This document shows, in pieces, positions 13,265 through 27,300 of a stretch of DNA of 64,000 bases. Position 1 is the stretch's first letter, and each line of letters starts with the position of its first letter. Made by a program: the position numbers and the translations under genes. Source of the DNA: Siphonodentalium dalli (lineage: Eukaryota > Mollusca > Scaphopoda > Gadilida > Siphonodentaliidae); contig CP136066.1 in assembly GCA_032622095.1 (NCBI GenBank), positions 135,065,917 through 135,129,916 of the forward strand. Direction: 5' to 3'. The notes under the pieces were generated by a model, which was not told the origin of the DNA, did no database searches, and was given only the letters and a program-made list of their open reading frames with translations.

Positions 13265-14110
13265 AATAGGTTACTTTTATAGTACAGCGGACATACCTAT
13301 ATAGTATATCGGTGAGCATGTTCATGCATTTGCCTTGCTTCTTGACAAGTCCGTTTGAATTTGCGTCATGAAGAGAGGGTTTGAATTTGAATAATATATA
13401 TCACCCGTTACAACGTTATACGCTACCAGGGTTAAACCGTCCAATCTAATTCTTTAAAAAGCGTACTAATCTCGCGTTTAGATACTACTTATCACATCCA
13501 CTCGTCGAAAAGTTTTTATCTCAATATCCGATTTTCGGAGTAATTTTCCCCATGTGATCGTCGGTGGAATTTGCCAAATCTGAACCCACCCGACACAAAC
13601 ACTCCCTTGAGCAGGTTGCGTTTATAGTAGAGCGGTCAAATTTTGTAGCCATACCTATACAGTATACCGGCTTACATGCTCCAGCGTGAAACTCGCTCCT
13701 ACATTAGCCCGTTTGGATTTGGGGCTAAAAATAGGCTAGTGATAGACTACATAAGTATACATATTTATGATATATAGCGTTGTCACGAGTAAACCGTTCC
13801 ATCTGAAAATTAGAAAATCGCCATCTAGATGCGCGTGAACACTAGCCATCAGATGTACTCGTAAAAAAAATTGATCTTGATGTTTGAATTTCCCCCCTTT
13901 GCAATTTTCGTGGATTTTTCCTAAAATCTCAACCCACCGGCCCTGACACGCATTCTCCGTTGGGCATGTTACATTTATAGTATAGCCGTCAAACTTCTGG
14001 GACGTACATAAAGTATGTCAACGTACCTGCTACGACATTATCTTGCTCTTTAATCAGCCGGTTTGGATTTGGCGGGGAAAATAGTTGCAATATTTCCGTA
14101 CCCTGTAACG
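13265..14110. repeat. Diverged tandem repeat, period about 348 bp, three copies
   Basis: Copies start near 13268, 13616 and 13964. Each carries TTATAGTA.AGC.GTCAAA-like sequence, a CATACCTATA..GTAT stretch, then CCGTTTGGATTTG. Divergence is substantial. Confidence 0.55.
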
Positions 14111-15479
14111 CGGAAAGTCCTGGGTAAAAACATTTTTAACCGGTATATTCGAGTCCGATTCTCTCGTCCAATTCGGAATATGCAATAAAAAATTTAGAGC
14201 TCTGTACTTAAAAATAAATAAACTTGGTTTATTCATCCCGGTGTATAATGTGTCCCTGTTTATGGGCGGTAACTCTTCAGGGGAAGCGCGGACACAAGTT
14301 TTGATGCCCGAGATAATAAAATGACATTTTTTCATATAAAGGGAGATAACTCCACGGGGTAAATGCGGACAATATCCGTTATGATCCAAATGCATAGAAC
14401 TCATTTATCCCAACATACTTACCAAACTTGAGTTTTCTAGTACTAATAGATTCATAGATTTGGGCGTTGAAAAATACTGTAGTATAATAATAATAATGAA
14501 AAATAATCGAATAAAGGCTATAACTCTGTCTTGAAACATTGGGCCGAAATCCGGATATCATTATCTTTAGTAGACCTCAGATGCCTATATTCGTTAGAGA
14601 TCTCGCGATCCTGCTGCAATTAGTTTCTGAGTATTTTCAAATAAACGGAAAACTACCCCAATAGAAAAACAATATACTTCCTTGGTTACACCATGGAAGT
14701 ATAATTATAAGTAAACCAAAACTTGATTTTTAGAGAATTCCGATTTGTTGCGATATCAGAAACATGTACGTACACAATATATCAAAGTTACTCAATCAGA
14801 TTCGATGTTCGCCATATTATCAGATTCCAACAACAACAACAACAACATTTTGAAATGCCGCTTCAGTTATCAGAATCGATTGATTGTCCAAAAATAATGC
14901 TAACCACAGTCAACTATAGTATAAAATGCCCAAAAACGTGTTATTTATCAACATTTTGTTCAACGAAATTTGGCCGGATTGTCAAATATCTAAGACCCAA
15001 AACCACTTGATTTTAGAATTATCCATCTTCATCCGAAATTTGGTCCGAGATCGTCGGCTTGACGAATATTTGCCAGGCAGCCAAAAATTACTTATCTCGG
15101 GGAAAAAAACTAATTTCAAAACTCGATATCTGATTACTCTGAGCTTTGATGGGTGGGTTCCTCGACTCGAATAAAATATTTGTTACCACCGAAGCCAAGG
15201 AAATAGTAATTTGGGAGCGTTAATGAGGATTATGAAACTTTAAACGATGTTATCATCACTTTTTCTATCAAAGTAAGTGAATATGATCTTGAAGACAGAT
15301 TAATCACGTTCATTAATTCACGTGAATGCCCTGACTCCTCGTGTAAATGTAGTACTTCCTTTTCACGAAAGACTGTTTTAGAAGAGTACCGGGACGGCGT
15401 CAATGGATGATCCGATATCACAAGCTATTGTGGACCGAGAAGACTTGGTCTATATATATAGTAGAATAATCTAGTCTAA
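14111..15479. other. Gene-free stretch, nothing recognised
   Basis: Small open frames up to 116 codons on both strands have no conserved motif. There is a short (CAA)n run near 14830. I cannot support a gene. Confidence 0.45.
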
Positions 15480-16278
15480 CATGACAAAAGACACACAATG
15501 GCATCAACTGTAACATGGCAGAGTACCCTATTATATAGTACAGTTCCATGGGAGTTGATGGAACCATGGTAGTATTATGGTAAATATCACTTTACGATGG
15601 TATATATAGTACCATAGTAGTACCATACTACCATGGTAGTTCCATCTGTAATATGTTACGAGATCACTGGGTCGCGCCTTATTGGATTCATCCAGGTCCG
15701 TTCCGTGGTTTCAGAGATTCTTCCAGCCCCGGTTCCGTGCTTTTAGTGCTAGAGGTAAAAGTTCTGACGTAGCATTTCCATATATGTGGCGCCTTTGAAT
15801 TATTCATGACTTCTATATATGGAATGCTACTCCAGAACTTTGACCTGTATCACTAGTACCACGAAACCGGGCCTGGTGGATCCAACATGGTCGCGAGTTA
15901 GTGACAGGGCGTATACCATGGTGTATATCAATTTAAAGTGGTAGTACCATGGTATTACCATACTACCGTGGTAGTACCATGATAGAGTACCATATAGTAG
16001 AGATCCATGGTAGTATCATGGTAGTACCACACTACCTTGGTGCTACGGTAGTACCATGACAGTACCATGGTAGTACCATGTTAGAGTATCTGGGATACAT
16101 CAATTGACCCTAATGAAATAAAACTTACCCTAATATTACCATTGTAAATTGAAATTTACCAGGGTATGGTGTTGCATGGTATTATGATCGTTTAACACGG
16201 TATGTAATAGTTATATAAGATGCGAGCATAGTAAAGTACTTAGTTTACATATAGCAATATATAACTTACCGTGGTAAC
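15480..16278. repeat. CCATGGTA array with degenerate TACCATGGTAGTACCATG units
   Basis: Dozens of overlapping near-palindromes of TACCATGGTA and ACCATGGTAGT, interrupted at about 15660-15900 by unrelated sequence. A segment at 16218-16278 (AGTAAAGTACTTAGTTTACA) recurs in the same orientation at 22979-23037. Confidence 0.75.
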
Positions 16279-16365
16279 CATTGTCTGGTCGTTGACGCAT
16301 TGGATTTTGAACAAATTGTTGACAAGCTGTTTTAGTGTCATTTTGTCGGGCAGAATCTGGGGAGC
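16279..16365. repeat. Left arm of a long-range inverted repeat
   Basis: Contains TGTCTGGTCGTTGA and AACAAATTGTTGACAAGCTG. The reverse complement lies at about 22745-22845. Both copies are bordered outward by CCATGGTA repeats, which suggests the ends of a composite foldback of about 6.5 kb. Confidence 0.6.
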
Positions 16366-17139
16366 AACATATCCAAAATCCACTTTGGGGAAAAATTTCT
16401 AGATAATTTTGAAAAAAAGGTCATATTTGTGGTTTTTTATGTATGATTTTCTGTTACTTATGACATATACACTTGAATGGCATTTAAATTAAAGTTATAC
16501 AGATGGCAGGAACATGTAACATAAACAAATTATTATTGTTGTCGTGACAGACGTATGTCATTTCGTGTACAATGCGATTGTCAAAATTCAAAATGGCAGA
16601 CAAAATGGCGAACGAAAGTGGTAAGATTTGGGCAATCTTCGCCAACATATACCATTTTAAATCAATGTCTGATAATTGTGAGCCATATTTGACCCATTCA
16701 GTGTCCCTCAGTTTCGAAATAGGTGTTCTAAATTTCGAAGAAAAATCAATTATTATATTAATGCCCAGAATAACCGCAAATGGAACACACCAGAGTACTG
16801 AATACTCATTAGATGTCAGATTGAATCACTATTGCCAATTTTAACAGAAATGAGGCCATCATGCACTTTCCAAAATAGGGACAAAATGACTACCGAATGT
16901 AGTAAAATTGAGCAATTTTCGCTAAAGTTCACTGGACTGTTTCCAATCTATTTTTGAAGTAATGGCTCGCACCACAGTAAATTATGTCGGATCCTAATCC
17001 GATAATAATGAGCAATATGTCGAGAAGTTGTCCCTACAGTGTCCCAAAATGGCGGCGAAAATTGCGATCGAAAGCAAAACTGTAAAGGTTGGCATTGTAT
17101 TGATTTGTAACTAAATCTTCTCATATCGATTATAATTGA
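16366..17139. other. Gene-free stretch
   Basis: Contains several CAAAATGGC-type motifs and a 90-codon frame at 16572-16844 without recognisable domains. Nothing else seen. Confidence 0.4.
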
Positions 17140-18620
17140 ATGAGTGTCCAAAGCAACCAAACTAGTATCGAAATACATCCACTGAGTGTCCAAAACCATT
17201 TAACGGGTGTCCCAAACCATCTAAGGAGCGCAACGTGTGTCTCAACCACCTTCTTGATAATATACCAAATTAACATGTGAGTGTCCCAGTTCATAGAACG
17301 GGCGTCCCAAAATCAACCAAATAGTGTCCCAAAACCACATAATATGTAACACAGTCCATCCAAATAGTGTCACAAACCATCCAAATAGTGCCCAAACCAG
17401 TCTAATGTGTGTACTATACCATCTAACGATTACCATATGTCACCCATCGAGTGTACTAATTCATGCACGTGGTGTCCCAAAACCACACAAATGGGTGTCT
17501 CAAACCATCACGTGTGTACCACAAACCATCCAATGGGTGTCCTAAAACAAACAGATGAGAGTCCATAATCACCAAATGCGTGTCCCAAGCCACACGACGA
17601 TTGTCTCAAACCACCAGGAGTGTCTAAAAATGTCAAACTAGTGTCTCAAACCACCAACTGAATGCCCCATATCATCCAATGAGTGCCCCAAACTAGTGTA
17701 CCAAACCATCCATCAAATATATCAGACCATGTTTTGGTAAACTCATTGGATGGTTTGATAAGCTCACTTGATCGTCTGAAATACTCGATGGAGGGTTTTA
17801 TACACTATTGTAGATGTATTGAGATGGCAGTTGGTAGTTGGTTTGTAACACCTGTCCAGTTGGATGGATAGGGTACTCATTTGATTGTTTGTGATGCTAG
17901 TTTTATGGTTTGTGTCACCCGCTGGGTGATCTGTGACTTCAGTTGAATGGTTTTGGTGCACCAATCGGGGGTTTGTTCACATTGAGTGGTTTTGGACACT
18001 CGCTATATATTTTAGACACTGGTTATGTGCATTTGGGACACTGTGTGGCCGATTGGGTCACTGATTGTGCCGTTTGGGACAATATAGTTGATTGAGACGA
18101 CAGTTGTATGTTGTATGACATATGACCTTCCCCGATTTCTTGGGATATTATTTGTGTGGCACAGTGTACATATTGGAAGCCTTACACTCGTGTGGTATGG
18201 GACACCAGATGAATGATTTGGTTACCTTGTTACAGACATTGTGTCGATTGAGACACTCATTTTGCGGTTTGGGACACTTATTTTGGGTGGGTTGGAATAC
18301 CAGATGCATGGTTTGGGGGACTATATGTATGGGCTATGACACCAGTTGAGTATCGTTTGGGACAGTACCTACCTCAATCTACATCAGTGTGGGTGGTTTG
18401 TGAAACTCGTTTGGTGGATTGGGACATTCCTTCGATGGTTTGGGACAACATTTGGATTTGGGGCGCCCATCGTATAGATTGGGATACTCACATGTTGATT
18501 TTTTTATACTTGATAGGTTTTGTAACTCTGCATATGGTTTGGCGCACTCGTTAGGTGGTTTGGACACTCATTTTATGTATTACGAAACTATATAGTTGGT
18601 GGCTTTGGAAACTCGTATGG
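17140..18620. repeat. 1.5-kb inverted minisatellite (GTGTCCCAAACCATCCAA units)
   Basis: From 17140 to about 17735, degenerate units of 25-30 bp read GTGTCCCAAACCATCCAA. From about 17745 to 18620 the same unit runs as its reverse complement (GGATGGTTTGGGACACT). The orientation switches once, near 17740. Several frames of 62-75 codons are by-products of the repeat. Confidence 0.85.
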
Positions 18621-21239
18621 TGGCATATATGACTACATATTTACTATATATTTATTCAATATCGTAAGATTTAGTAAAAACAAATCAACAAAAAAAAGCA
18701 CTTCAATTGTTCACTTCCGACTGCCATTTTCGCTGTCATTTTGAAAACTTTTTAGACACCGAATTGTCAAATCCCCGGGATATGACTTATTATAACAGAT
18801 TTGATTCGCCGTTTTATAGTTTTTGAGTCAAATTATGCAAATAAAACAAATAATACACGCCACATGTTAGCGTCAAAATAGTTTGAGCAGACATCCTTAC
18901 GAACAAACAAGATAGTCAATGACTGTGGGTCGCCCACCAGACTGTAAAGACTGAGACGACTGGGATTCTGAAGACTAAAAGAGTCAGTACTTGTCAAATT
19001 TACCTCACAATAAGTAGCTAGAACTATACACTCAGCTTTGAAATTGAAGTGTTCACATTGACATATATACACATTCTTAATTCAATTAGTTCATATGTTG
19101 TGTATGTGTGTTGGAAGACAAAATTGTGTTGCAATAATATACATCAGAAGATTTTTTTAAATATGAGAAGTGTATGTTATCAGGAACTGATTCTACAGGT
19201 AGTTCATACTCAAATTTAAAAGTTAAACAGTAGGATAAAACAGACAAAAGGTATGACAGATTTTAAATAACCATACCAATCATGTCAGTTTAAAGAAATT
19301 TATCAAACAAGTTTTTTTTTCAGTGTAATTTTTTCCTCATCAGAAGCTGAACCCACCCCATATCTTGTTATATAAAATAATAAGTATTAGGTAAATTTTA
19401 AAACCAGCAGCCCCCTTCTCTTAATCAATGGTCTATTATTTTAAAATCAATTTAGTTTGTGTAATTAGTTTTGGAAAAAAAATTACATCTCATTGAACAA
19501 TTCTGCAACCAACCAACCCCGATCGTCTATGGGCACATTCCTGCGAGAATAGGACATGTATGATTTATTTGGATGCCTGACTACCAACGCAATAGGCAAT
19601 AAAACCACCCCATGTTCAATTGAGGAAAAACATATGTGCCCCACTGTTGTGAGTAAACATAAACATATATATCAAGACTTTGCAAATAAAACAAAGATAT
19701 GTCGGTTAACCCTTCTATGACTGGAACTTCCCGAAATTTTGCGAAAACCCTGTGCCAATGCATTCTCTTATTTATACACTGAGCTTCACATATATAAGAG
19801 AATACATTGTCCTGACATTATTTCCTTGACCTTGAAAGCCAGTGCATTCTCGTATGTATGTGAAGCTCCCGATGGGTGACTAACATATATAAGAGAATGC
19901 ACTGATACAGGGTATTTAATGATGCACCAGCACAGCTCCCATCATGCAAGGGTTAATACAAATAGTAATATAAAACTGTCAAACTATTAAAAACAGCAGC
20001 CAAAACATTGATTAAACTGCATTCATCTAATGGTTCCAACCAGTCTGCTTGTAATTGAGATAACTATAATTAGTTTATAATATCTCAGCTGTACAAGGTA
20101 AAGTGATATCTAAACATTGAATGTCAAATAGCCTGTACTGTAGTCAAAAGAGGATATTTTATGTGCAGGGAAGGGATCTGGCTATAGTGTGGGTGGGAGG
20201 GACAGATATTGGGGTGGGCGAGGATGTGATGTGGTATGTCTAAAAAATGACTACAATAGTCAATACTTGTCAAATCACTTTATAACAAGTAGTTATAAAC
20301 AGGGACATAGCTAGAGGGTCTTCTTTGACTGGCAGGGGGCAGAGGGATTTTCAACTTGAAATTTTCAACAGCAAACCCCTGACATATAGCCAGTCAACTC
20401 CCAAATGGACCACACTATACATTTTACAACTGGTACTTTCGAGATATCAAACTGTTGGAAATTTCCAATATGACATCCCTCATAAAGTTGGCAATTGGCA
20501 ATTTGTTGGTCTAATTACAACATATTTTCCAGTAAAGTTGGTAGTCAAAACCAGAACCCCACCCCCAATTTACCACCCACCCCAAATTAAGTGGTTAGCT
20601 TATAAATAAAGCTGATAATCCATATATATCATATCAATTAGCATAGGTGAAATGAGTTAATGGTCTATAAAAATAACATTGCAACATCTGTTCCGTATAC
20701 AACTGCAAAGAACAAAGACATGGCTCATTTAAATTGCAACGAATGACAAAGATAACCATTCTCCCCATAAATCTCTTATTTGTTTATCAAACCCTATCAA
20801 GATAACACCATCTCAGTGTAATTAGCATCACGTAGCACATTCCAGAGTGTGTGGTGACATGATTGTGTTGACTTATTAAGCATATTGTTGATATTAAGCT
20901 TATTGTTGATAGTGATTCATGACTTGTCAAACAAATTTAGTTTAATTGGGAATGAGAAATTACAAGGTAATATGGGTGTTTGACCCTTCAAATGGCAAGG
21001 CTAATCTGTCTGTTCCTGATTTACCAGAACCTGGACTGATTTCAATCAAATTTGGTGGGGTGATTCGGCGTGCCCCAGTGGATGTTATAATCATGATATT
21101 TTTTTTTTAATTTAATTTTTTTTTTAAACATTATTTCACATTTTAAAAACTTTTTTACTATTTAAAAAAAAAGTATTTTCATTGTTCTCTTTTTTTGATT
21201 AAATTGAGCAAGTAGTTCAATCTATAAGTTTTTTTTAGT
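18621..21239. other. Gene-free stretch
   Basis: AT-rich sequence with homopolymer tracts, notably poly-T/poly-A around 21100-21240. A small palindromic motif, ATATATAAGAGAATGCACTG and relatives, lies at 19755-19910. A 94-codon frame at 20325-20609 has no motif. Confidence 0.4.
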
Positions 21240-22110
21240 TATGTCCCTGGCCCCGCCCTCATTTGACCCAGTGACCTCATTTGAACAAAGTTGAACCCCA
21301 GTCACACATGGACCCTTTATATCAAATATGAACCCATTCGGCCTGATGGTATTTGAGAAGCTGTTATACGAATTACTATGGAGGGAAAGAGTTATGGCCC
21401 TGGGTTCGCAACTATTTGACTTGGTGATCTCATTTTAACAAATCTGAATGTGAGTCACCTAGGGATCAACCACACCAAATATGAACCCATTCAGTTCTAC
21501 ATTTCTGGAGAAGACGATTCTTGACGAATGGGCGGACGGACGGACGACGGACGAGGAGTGATGACTATAGCTCCACCGGAGACTTCGTCTCAGGTGAGCT
21601 AAAAAGGGATCAAGTTTAATACTGGGGCCCCAGTCTGGGGGATGCACCTTGGTCGACCTGTTTCCCGGACAAAAATTCGCAACTATTTGACTTGGTGATC
21701 TCATTTTAACAAATATGAGTGTGAGTCACCTGAGGAACATCCACACTGAATATGAACCCATTCGGCTTTATAGTTCTGGAAAAGAAGTCGTTCTAAGAAT
21801 TACTATGGAGGAATAGAGTTATGGCCCTGGTTTCGCAACTAATCGACCGGGTGACCTCATTTGAACAAATCTGAATGTGAGTCACCTAGGGATCAACCAC
21901 ACCAAATATGAACCCATTCAGTTCTACATTTCTGGAGAAGAAGACGATTCTTGACGAATGGGCGGACGGACGGACGACGGACGAGGAGTGATGACTATAG
22001 CTCCACCGGAGACTTCGTCTCAGGTGAGCTAAAAAGGGATCAAGTTTAATACTGGGGCCCCAGTCTGGGGGATGCACCTTGGTCGACCTGTTTCCCGGAC
22101 AAAAATTCCA
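21240..22110. repeat. Direct duplication, period about 427 bp, with hairpin end
   Basis: Two copies carry GAGTTATGGCCCTGG, GAATGTGAGTCACCTAGGGA, a (GGAC)n run and the hairpin AGCTCCACCGGAGACTTCGT...CAGGTGAGCT, followed by CCTTGGTCGACCTGTTTCCC. An additional partial copy overlaps. The hairpin and GGAC run resemble the ends of a dispersed invertebrate repeat family. No transposase is present. Confidence 0.8.
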
Positions 22111-22744
22111 ATTTTCTCCATTTTCTTAGATATCTTCTTCATTTTTATCCAAATTAACGACTTTCCCTTCGTGAAACGCATGGAAATTTTGGATATGTTA
22201 TTATTTGGTCATATTTGGCAGTCAGGGAACTCGACTGAGCGTTTATGGTTGGCAGATTTGTTTATTAACAAAATTCCAATTTCATCATTTTTTTTTTTTA
22301 CATTTCTCCATTCTGGATTCCATGGGGATTTTGGATATGTTATTATATGGGTATAGTCACACTTAAAAACACCAAAAGTCATTGCATAGCAAATTTGTTC
22401 ACGGTTGGGCGTTTCTTTCCATCAGTTTGACTGGACTTATAAGGAACTGCAAAATTGGCACACAAATAGCCATAAATATGACCCTATTTCAAAAATATGT
22501 AGAATATGTTCCCCAAAGTGAAATTTTGGTTATGTTATTATATGGGTATAGTCACATCCAAACATACCACAGACATTACATAGCAATTTGTTCACGGTTG
22601 GGTGTTTCTTTCCATCAGATTGACTGGACTAATAAGGAACAGCAAAATTGACACTACAAGCCATAAATACGACCCCATTTCAAAGAGCAGTAGAAATTTC
22701 CCCATAAAACTGGATTTCAGCGGATTTTGGATATATTCATCACC
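22111..22744. repeat. Tandem repeat, period about 193 bp
   Basis: TTTGTTCACGGTTGGGCGTT recurs at 22395 and about 22588. It is followed by CATCAG.TTGACTGGACT.ATAAGGAAC and then TATGTTATTATATGGGTATA. A poorer related copy lies upstream at about 22190. Confidence 0.7.
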
Positions 22745-22845
22745 AGATTCTGCTCAATAATTTGACACCAAAAACAGCTTGTCAACAATTTGTTCTAGGT
22801 TCACCTCAAAATTGAGTCTCAACGACCAGACTACCAACATTTCAC
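22745..22845. repeat. Right arm of long-range inverted repeat
   Basis: Contains CAGCTTGTCAACAATTTGTT and CAACGACCAGAC, the reverse complement of 16279-16365. Confidence 0.6.
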
Positions 22846-23104
22846 CACGGTCTTACCGTTGTAAACGATGGTCATACCATGGTAAACTGTAATTTTCCAT
22901 GGTAAACGGTGGTACATTTTTTTACCATGGTAAATGTATTTGTCTTGCCATTTTGGTAGATTACCATGGTATGTAATAGTGCGATCATAATAAAGTACCT
23001 TAGTTTACGAAGTAATATATAACTTATCGTGGTAACTATCATTTTACTATGCTCTTACCACGGTAGTTTACCATGGTAAAACCGTGGTACTCTTTTATAT
23101 GGAT
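22846..23104. repeat. CCATGGTA array
   Basis: Repeated TACCATGGTAAA-type palindromes, ending with the direct copy of the 16218-16278 segment and further TACCACGGTAG motifs. Confidence 0.7.
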
Positions 23105-23685
23105 GGACAGTATATAAATCCATAAACTCCATAATCGTAATCTTAATTCATTTGAGGTTTTTTTTTTGACGGAACACGGTGGAGGCAAGCTTATTTATTT
23201 CCCATATTTCTGACTCGGTTCTGCAAGTTTGGTAAACCAGAAAACCCTCCAACACTTTCTACTCATTTTATGAACAATGAACTAACTGCGTTTAGGCACA
23301 TGCATTTTCCTTTGTTGCCACTATATATTAACTTTACGTGAAATATTATTATAGGCTTGTAGCAATTTTCAAGGCGTCATTAACATGAGATCAAAGAAAT
23401 GTTGCAGTTACGAGTCAATCAAACGCTAATGACAACTCTGGCGTACTTAATTGCTAAGTTAGAACCGTCCGATGTATATATGTTAACTTATCGAATGGTG
23501 TCATATCGATGGGAGGCCAGATCCGCCTCACAACTTGATTAATACGTCAATAATACAGATTGTTTGCTCCTCCTGTGTCCTTAATTGTGAAATAGTCACA
23601 CAAACATTGATTTATATCGTTCAATTTCCTTGTTTTGTTTGATGTTACCATTTGATCATTAACACTTCTTTAATGATATTTTCGC
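23105..23685. other. Gene-free stretch, nothing recognised
   Basis: No repeat, motif or credible frame seen. Confidence 0.4.
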
Positions 23686-24262
23686 TCGCGGCTAGCATGG
23701 TATGGTTTCGTCTGCTTCTGTGGCCACGGGGTCTCACATGCCCCGTGAGAACTGGTTCGCATTCAGTTTTGGACAAGGTGCGCATTCGCCAATGTCACGG
23801 TGCGCGCTTGCAATTTCACAGCAAATGGGCAGGACAATGCAGAAAATGGTAAGCATCTCTATCTTGATCAAGGATATAATATATATGTGTGAGCCTTCAT
23901 CGCTTGTTGTTGCTATATATAACAATACTAACCATGCATTGGATCAATGTTCGTCGGCCAAACTTCGAAATATCGAACCGATCAGTAAGATTTGGTAGTT
24001 ATATTCCCAGTGTCTGTTTTTAAATGCTATTTTCGCTACAAAAGCACACTTTACCAGCTGATTTTTGCTAATATTTCATCGAGACGATTTCTGCTTGTCC
24101 TGACGCGATATGAAATGTCAAATATATCAAAGGTATTCGCACGATATGCGTCTGCGTCTTTTAGTTGCAAGTCAAGCATGCCCCAGTTCGCATTTTCGGA
24201 TGCTAAGGTTCGCATTCTACAAACTTTGATAGGCCCCAGTGCGCATTTTGAATAGCTCTAGC
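23686..24262. repeat. Segment related in inverted orientation to 36.1-36.3 kb
   Basis: CATGCCCCGTGAGAACTGGT and GTCACGGTGCGC match, as reverse complement, CCAGTTCTCATGGGGCATG and neighbours at 36145-36250. The two copies flank the large satellite array. They may be ends of one element or unrelated insertions of one family. Confidence 0.5.
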
Positions 24263-24339
24263 AGCCGAAATGGGGTAACACGCCTTGGAGTCGTGCGGAA
24301 TGTTTCAAAATGAGCCATACCTGAGTAATATATATATAC

Positions 24340-27300
24340 TAGAAGGTGACCCGACTTCGTCCGGGCTATTCAAAAACCAAATTTCAAGTCGATAGCTCCA
24401 CCCGTTTCCGAGATCTGGTCTGCGCATGGGCGAAGCTGGCGTCGCACGGGCTCGGCGACCCGATAAAATTCGTATCCGGGGCAAGATACATTCACATACC
24501 AAATTTCAAGTCGATATCTCCACCCGTTTCCGAGATATATAGCCCAATGTCATTTGCGAATACCTCGGCCGGTGATGAGTTAACGCGACATCGGCCGGTT
24601 AAGAGTTAACGCGATCACGTCACGATCTGGTGATGGCGTAATATATTTACGCAATGTTTTTCGATGAGCGAAGCATGGTCCTGCGTTCTTCCCGATAATT
24701 AAGGTAGAAACTTTAAACGTACACAGGCGTGTGATACATCATTGGAAAGATGAAGCGCCACAGATTCTAACCGTGCAAATTATATGACTGGAAATTTATT
24801 ATTCGCGCTATATCGAATCGATTTGTGAGCACCGAACTGAAATATATTAGCGCAAAACGGCGTAAAAACAGATTTGACCTCGGCACGTGAAAAGTTGAGC
24901 TCGGATCTGAAAATTAATAGGCCTATGCCACTTCCCGACAGAAAATACCCCCACATACCAAGTTTCATCGAAATCGGGTCGGCCGTTATCGAGTCCATCG
25001 CGAACACACACACAGACAGACACACACACAGATCTTCCAAAATATATAATAGATATAAACTACGTATATAAATATACTAGAAGGTGACCCGACTTCGTCC
25101 GATCTTTGACCTTGAATTGACCATTTTGAAGGTCAAGGTCAGGTGGGGTCAAACACTAACACCCCAAAAATGGTGGAAATCGGCCCAGCGGATACCGGGA
25201 AATCGGCCCAGCGGATACCGAGATACCATATGCATCAAATTTCGTCCGTAAAAATCCGCCAGTTTAACCCGATTTGATTTCCACTCAAGTATATAAACGC
25301 GCCTCATATACACACGCTCATTAATTATCAAGTTTCAACGTAAAGATAAATTACCATCGGTGCCCGAGATATCGCCAAGACGTCTGAAACAGTCAAATGC
25401 ATCGGCCGGTTAAGCGTTAACGTGATCTAACGTTATGACATCTAACGACGTCATAGAAGTTACGCATTGTTTTTATCCTTGTGGAAGATAGTACCACTTC
25501 TTCTTGATAATTGAGGCAGATAACTAAAACGGATACATACGCATTATATATCGTTGGAAAGAGGAAACACGAAAGATTCTCACAGTGTCATTATTATGAC
25601 TGGCATTTTATTATTCGCGCTGTTTCGAATCGATTTGTAAGCACCGAACTCAAATGAAAGTCCCGTAACACAGCGTAAAAACAGATTTGACCTCGGCACG
25701 TGAAAAGTTGACATCGGATCTGAAAATTAATATGCCTATGCCACTTCCCGACCGATAGTACCCTCACATACGAAGTTTCATCGAAATCAGGTCGGCCGTT
25801 TTCGAGTTCATCGCGAACACACACACACACAGACATGCAGATACACCACACACAGACAGATCTTCCAAAATATATAATAGATAGACTAGAAGGTGACCCG
25901 ACTTCGTCCGGGCTTTGACCTTGAATTGACCATTTTGAAGGTCAAGGTCAGGTGGGGTCAAACACCAACACCCAAAAAATGGTGGAAATCGGCCCAGCGG
26001 ATACCGGGAAATCGGCCCAGCGGATACCGAGATACCCTATGCATCAAATTTCGTCCGTAAAAATCCGCCAGTTTAACCCGATTTGATTTCCACTCAAGTA
26101 TATAAACGCGCCTCATATACACACGCTCATTAATTATCAAGTTTCAACGTAAAGATAAATTACCATCGGTGCCCGAGATATCGCCAAGACGTCTGAAACA
26201 GTCAAATGCATCGGCCGGTTAAGCGTTAACGTGATCTAACGTTATGACCTCTAACGACGTCATAGAAGTTACGCATTGTTTTTATCCTGATGGAGGATAG
26301 TACCACTTCTTCTTGATAATTGAGGCAGATAACTAAAACGGATACATACGCATTATATATCGTTGGAAAGAGGAAACACGAATGATTCTCAGTGTCATTA
26401 TTATGACTGGCATTTTATTATTCGCGCTGTTTCGAATCGATTTGTAAGCACCGAACTCAAATGAAAGTCCCGTAACACAGCGTAAAAACAGATTTGACCT
26501 CGGCACGTGAAAAGTTGACCTCGGATCTGAAAATCAATAGGCCTATGCCACTTCCTGGTCGAAAATACCCCCACATACCAAGTTTCATCGAAATCGGATC
26601 GGCCGTTTTCGAGTTCATCGCGAACACACACACAGATCTTCCAAAATACATAATAGACTAGCAGGTTAGCCCGCCACTGGCGGCAATCGTCAGAAACATG
26701 ACAATTTTAAATTTTTTTAATTAATTTTTTTAATTAATTTAATTTTTTGTTTTTCAATGAGTTAATGATGAGCCCGACGTTGTCTGGGCTATTCAAAAAC
26801 CAAATTTCAAGTCGATAGCTCCACCCGTTTCCGAGATCTGGTCTGCGCATTCGCGAAGCTGGCGTCGCACGGACTCGGCGACCCGATAAAATTCGTATCC
26901 GGGGCAAGATACATTCACATACCAAATATTAAGTCGATAGCTCCACCCGTTTCCGAGATCTCGTCTGCCGGGATTTCTGAGAAGCATTATGCCTATATCC
27001 ACACTAACTACCCCCCTAAGCCCTGACCTAAGTGTCATACATACTATAACAATGATGTTGAACACTTTGAGGCAATTATATTGCAGAAATGTTGTAAGAG
27101 TACTATGGCATCCAATAAATCTCCCCGCATAGGAAACCACTCAAAATCCCGTATATCTCTCTGCAAATACTAATAACGTTGAATGGTAAACAAACGCTCT
27201 TTGTAGCGATGCGTCAAAAAACAAACGCTCATTAAATTATCACTTGATTAACCACCGCAGTGCCGTTTTTTGGTGACTGAGCTTATCCAAAACGCCGCGA

